DNA of 64,000 bases, from positions 124,001-188,000 of the forward strand of contig NZ_JXKM01000004.1 in NCBI RefSeq assembly GCF_001885905.1. The letters run 5' to 3'. Position numbers and translations under genes: made by a program. Below the pieces are notes generated by a model. That model was not told the origin of the DNA, searched no databases, and was given only the letters and a program-made list of their open reading frames with translations. Each line of letters opens with the position of its first letter. Position 1 is the first letter of the stretch. This stretch comes from Enterococcus devriesei (GTDB lineage Bacteria; Bacillota; Bacilli; Lactobacillales; Enterococcaceae). This document shows, in pieces, positions 62,126 to 64,000 of the stretch.

Positions 62126-63703
62126 TTGAGTAAAGAAAAAAATCCCATTTTGAAACATACAAACGGACTTTCCTTAGAGGAAGTCAATGGTACCGTCGAA
62201 GTACCAAAAGGAAAAAGTTTTTGGCGCACACTGCTGGCCTACTCAGGTCCAGGCGCTTTAGTTGCCGTTGGTTACATGGACCCAGGCAATTGGTCCACTT
62301 CCATCACCGGCGGACAAAATTTTCAATACTTATTGATGTCGGTTATCTTGCTTTCCAGTTTAGTGGCGATGCTTTTGCAATACATGGCCGCAAAATTAGG
62401 GATCGTCACTCAGATGGACTTGGCCCAAGCGATTCGGGCTCGGACGAGTAAAGCGCTTGGGATCGTCCTCTGGATCTTAACCGAGTTGGCTATCATGGCC
62501 ACCGATATCGCCGAAGTTATCGGGGCGGCGATCGCCTTGTACTTACTCTTTAATATCCCCTTAGTGATCGCGGTTTTTATTACGGTCTTTGATGTTTTAG
62601 TTTTATTATTGCTGACAAAGATCGGTTTTCGCAAAATCGAGGCCATCGTTGTCTGTTTGATTTTTGTCATTTTGTTTGTTTTTATTTATCAAGTGGCTTT
62701 ATCTGATCCAAACTGGGGTGAAGTGATCAAAGGCTTCGTACCAACACACGAAACGTTTGCGAAATCCCCTGCCATTGGTGGGCAAACGCCTTTAACCGGT
62801 GCGCTTGGAATCATTGGTGCAACAGTGATGCCCCACAATTTATATCTCCACTCGGCAGTCTCACAAACACGTAAAATCAATCATGCCGATGAAGAAGAAG
62901 TTGCAAGCGCCGTTCGTTTTACGACATGGGATTCTAATATCCAACTGTCAATGGCGTTTCTAGTCAACGCGTTGCTTTTGATTATGGGTGTGGCGGTTTT
63001 CAAAACCGGCACCGTCAAAGACCCGTCTTTCTTTGGGTTATACGAAGCTTTATCAAATCCAGCGACCATGAGCAACAGCCTTTTAATGGGCGTTGCCAAG
63101 ACCGGCTTGTTATCCACCCTTTTCGCAGTAGCGTTGTTGGCCTCAGGTCAAAATTCCACGATCACCGGAACATTAACTGGACAAGTCATTATGGAAGGCT
63201 TCATCCACATGAAAATGCCGATTTGGCTGCGTCGTCTAGTCACTCGTTTGATTTCTGTTGTCCCCGTTATGATCTGTGTCATGCTCTTTAGCGGAAAAGG
63301 CGTCATTGAGGAACACGAGGCGTTGAATAATTTGATGAATAATTCGCAAGTCTTTTTAGCCTTTGCTTTGCCATTTTCGATGTTGCCTTTGTTAATGATG
63401 ACCAATAGCACCGCAGAAATGGGTGCTCGTTTCAAAAATAAAAAAATCGTACAATTACTGGGCTGGATCGCCGTAATCGGTTTGACCTATTTGAATCTCA
63501 TTGGTTTGCCAAGTCAAATCGAAGGTTTCTTCGGTGATAATCCTAGCGCCATGGAAATTACTACTGCTGACACAATTGCTTATCTTTTGATTGCGGCTGT
63601 CTTAGCACTCTTAGCTTGGACGATCATTGAACTCTATCGTGGCAATAAACGGGTCGCTGCGGCGAACGCAGAACTAGTAGAGGAAGAATTTTCCGAAGAC
63701 TAA
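62126..63703 (+). CDS. mntH: Nramp family divalent metal (Mn2+) transporter
   Basis: 525 residues, about eleven membrane segments. Nramp metal-site motifs are both present: DPGNW in helix 1 ([15 protein letters not shown]) and MPHNLYLHS in helix 6. It imports Mn2+ with protons. TTG 62126 is the start, behind AAAGGTGGG; it gives the family-like N-terminus [11 protein letters not shown]. The DtxR-type operator upstream implies repression when manganese is plentiful. Enterococci often carry more than one MntH; which paralogue this is cannot be told. Confidence 0.92.
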   Translation: MSKEKNPILKHTNGLSLEEVNGTVEVPKGKSFWRTLLAYSGPGALVAVGYMDPGNWSTSITGGQNFQYLLMSVILLSSLVAMLLQYMAAKLGIVTQMDLAQAIRARTSKALGIVLWILTELAIMATDIAEVIGAAIALYLLFNIPLVIAVFITVFDVLVLLLLTKIGFRKIEAIVVCLIFVILFVFIYQVALSDPNWGEVIKGFVPTHETFAKSPAIGGQTPLTGALGIIGATVMPHNLYLHSAVSQTRKINHADEEEVASAVRFTTWDSNIQLSMAFLVNALLLIMGVAVFKTGTVKDPSFFGLYEALSNPATMSNSLLMGVAKTGLLSTLFAVALLASGQNSTITGTLTGQVIMEGFIHMKMPIWLRRLVTRLISVVPVMICVMLFSGKGVIEEHEALNNLMNNSQVFLAFALPFSMLPLLMMTNSTAEMGARFKNKKIVQLLGWIAVIGLTYLNLIGLPSQIEGFFGDNPSAMEITTADTIAYLLIAAVLALLAWTIIELYRGNKRVAAANAELVEEEFSED

Positions 63704-63720
63704 ATCGCAGGAATATCAAC

Positions 63721-63777
63721 AAAACCGATACAAGGAGCTGAGACATTAATAGAGTCTCAGCTCCTTGTATCGGTTTT
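63721..63777. terminator. Bidirectional intrinsic terminator
   Basis: AAAACCGATACAAGGAGCTG / CAGCTCCTTGTATCGGTTTT, a perfect long stem extended by AGAC/GTCT, between convergent mntH and the edge gene. Confidence 0.9.
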
Positions 63778-64000
63778 TAATTTGGATACCAGTTGATATT
63801 CGCTTTTTTCGCTTGGGAAAATAATTGGCGATAATTCAGCTGATACATTTCTTCGTCCTTAATAAAATGGGTCCCACATTGACGAAACTCAAAAGGAATT
63901 CTGGCTGCAACAGCTTCTTCCCTCAGTTTTAAGATCCAATCATAGTTTAACGGTCGGGCTTTTTGGTGGTACTCACCACCGGCCATCACCAGTTCAACAC
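63777..64000 (-). CDS. DUF5131 (Gp37/Gp68-like) family protein, 5' end outside window
   Basis: Only the last 73 or so residues are present; the frame is open to the window edge. MAGGEYHQKARPLNYDWILKL and IPFEFRQCGTHFI match the C-terminal pattern GGESGxxARP ... WxxxLRxxC ... VPFxFKQxG of DUF5131 proteins, which are radical-SAM-like and found in phages and bacteria. No function is assigned. Confidence 0.65.
   Translation of the reverse strand, partial: VELVMAGGEYHQKARPLNYDWILKLREEAVAARIPFEFRQCGTHFIKDEEMYQLNYRQLFSQAKKANINWYPN

Overview
The window looks like chromosomal DNA of a low-GC Gram-positive lactic acid bacterium, most likely an Enterococcus. Supporting signs are a WxL-protein locus with DUF916-type partner proteins, a three-gene LPxTG pilus operon of the Ebp type, a SagA-like NlpC/P60 hydrolase, a Gls24 stress protein, an AspD-type aspartate decarboxylase, Mga- and PRD-type regulators and strong AGGAGG ribosome binding sites. 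I see no rRNA, tRNA, CRISPR array, prophage or intact insertion sequence. The species cannot be fixed from sequence reading alone.

Layout. 1-4336 (+): glycoside catabolism, with the end of a family 3 glycosidase, a family 78 rhamnosidase and a beta-phosphoglucomutase. 4472-5200: membrane-anchored alpha/beta hydrolase. 5477-11943 (-): an operon of PRD regulator, KDPG-type aldolase, galactitol-family PTS IIA, IIB and IIC (IIC frameshifted), galactonate dehydratase and a small membrane protein. 12139-15319 (-): endonuclease IV, a TetR regulator with no ordinary start codon, a HesB-like protein, a decayed gene and Gls24. 15606-17419 (-): a two-gene exopolysaccharide synthase. 17768-22101 (-): an ECF transporter with a SAM-cleaving enzyme behind a T-box leader, probably methionine-responsive. 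22280-23205: two small genes. 23293-29825: the WxL locus, divergently arranged, with its own Mga-type regulator. 29911-33753 (-): Spx, an arginase-family enzyme, a MATE exporter behind a leader that resembles a guanidine-IV riboswitch, and a GNAT acetyltransferase. 33836-39251 (-): a broken XRE regulator, then a metal/redox block (Fnr-like regulator, Dps-like protein, copper-chaperone-like protein, P1B ATPase, DUF438 and DUF1858). 40146-46344 (-): pilus operon with no sortase gene. 47166-49079 (-): cell-wall hydrolase with a perfect 8 x 39 nt repeat. 49330-55496: GIY-YIG nuclease, effector-binding protein, histidine phosphatase, small membrane proteins, DUF218 protein and AspD. 55708-57067 (+): pyridoxal kinase with an ECF substrate-binding subunit. 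57224-58648 (-): D,D-carboxypeptidase. 59006-59563 (+): three tiny genes, including two hydrophobic peptides. 59659-63703: ABC-F ATPase, a hypothetical protein and an Nramp manganese transporter with a DtxR-type operator. The right edge cuts a DUF5131-like gene.

How the genes fit together. The PTS, dehydratase and aldolase can form a route for a sugar acid to pyruvate and a triose phosphate, with phosphorylation supplied by the PTS because no sugar-acid kinase is encoded. Pyridoxal kinase and its transporter subunit lie next to PLP-dependent AspD. The T-box ties a methionine-type ECF transporter to a SAM-consuming enzyme. The riboswitch-like leader, MATE exporter and polyamine-type acetyltransferase may form a detoxification unit for small cations. 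The Fnr-like regulator sits in one transcript with metal-handling proteins.

The most notable items for follow-up are the kinase-less sugar-acid PTS operon with its frameshifted IIC, the guanidine-IV-like leader, the tiny hydrophobic peptide pair, the pilus operon without a sortase, the TetR gene with an ATC codon at its expected start, and three decayed genes. Most terminators, promoters and small RNAs listed are read by eye from inverted repeats and consensus boxes.
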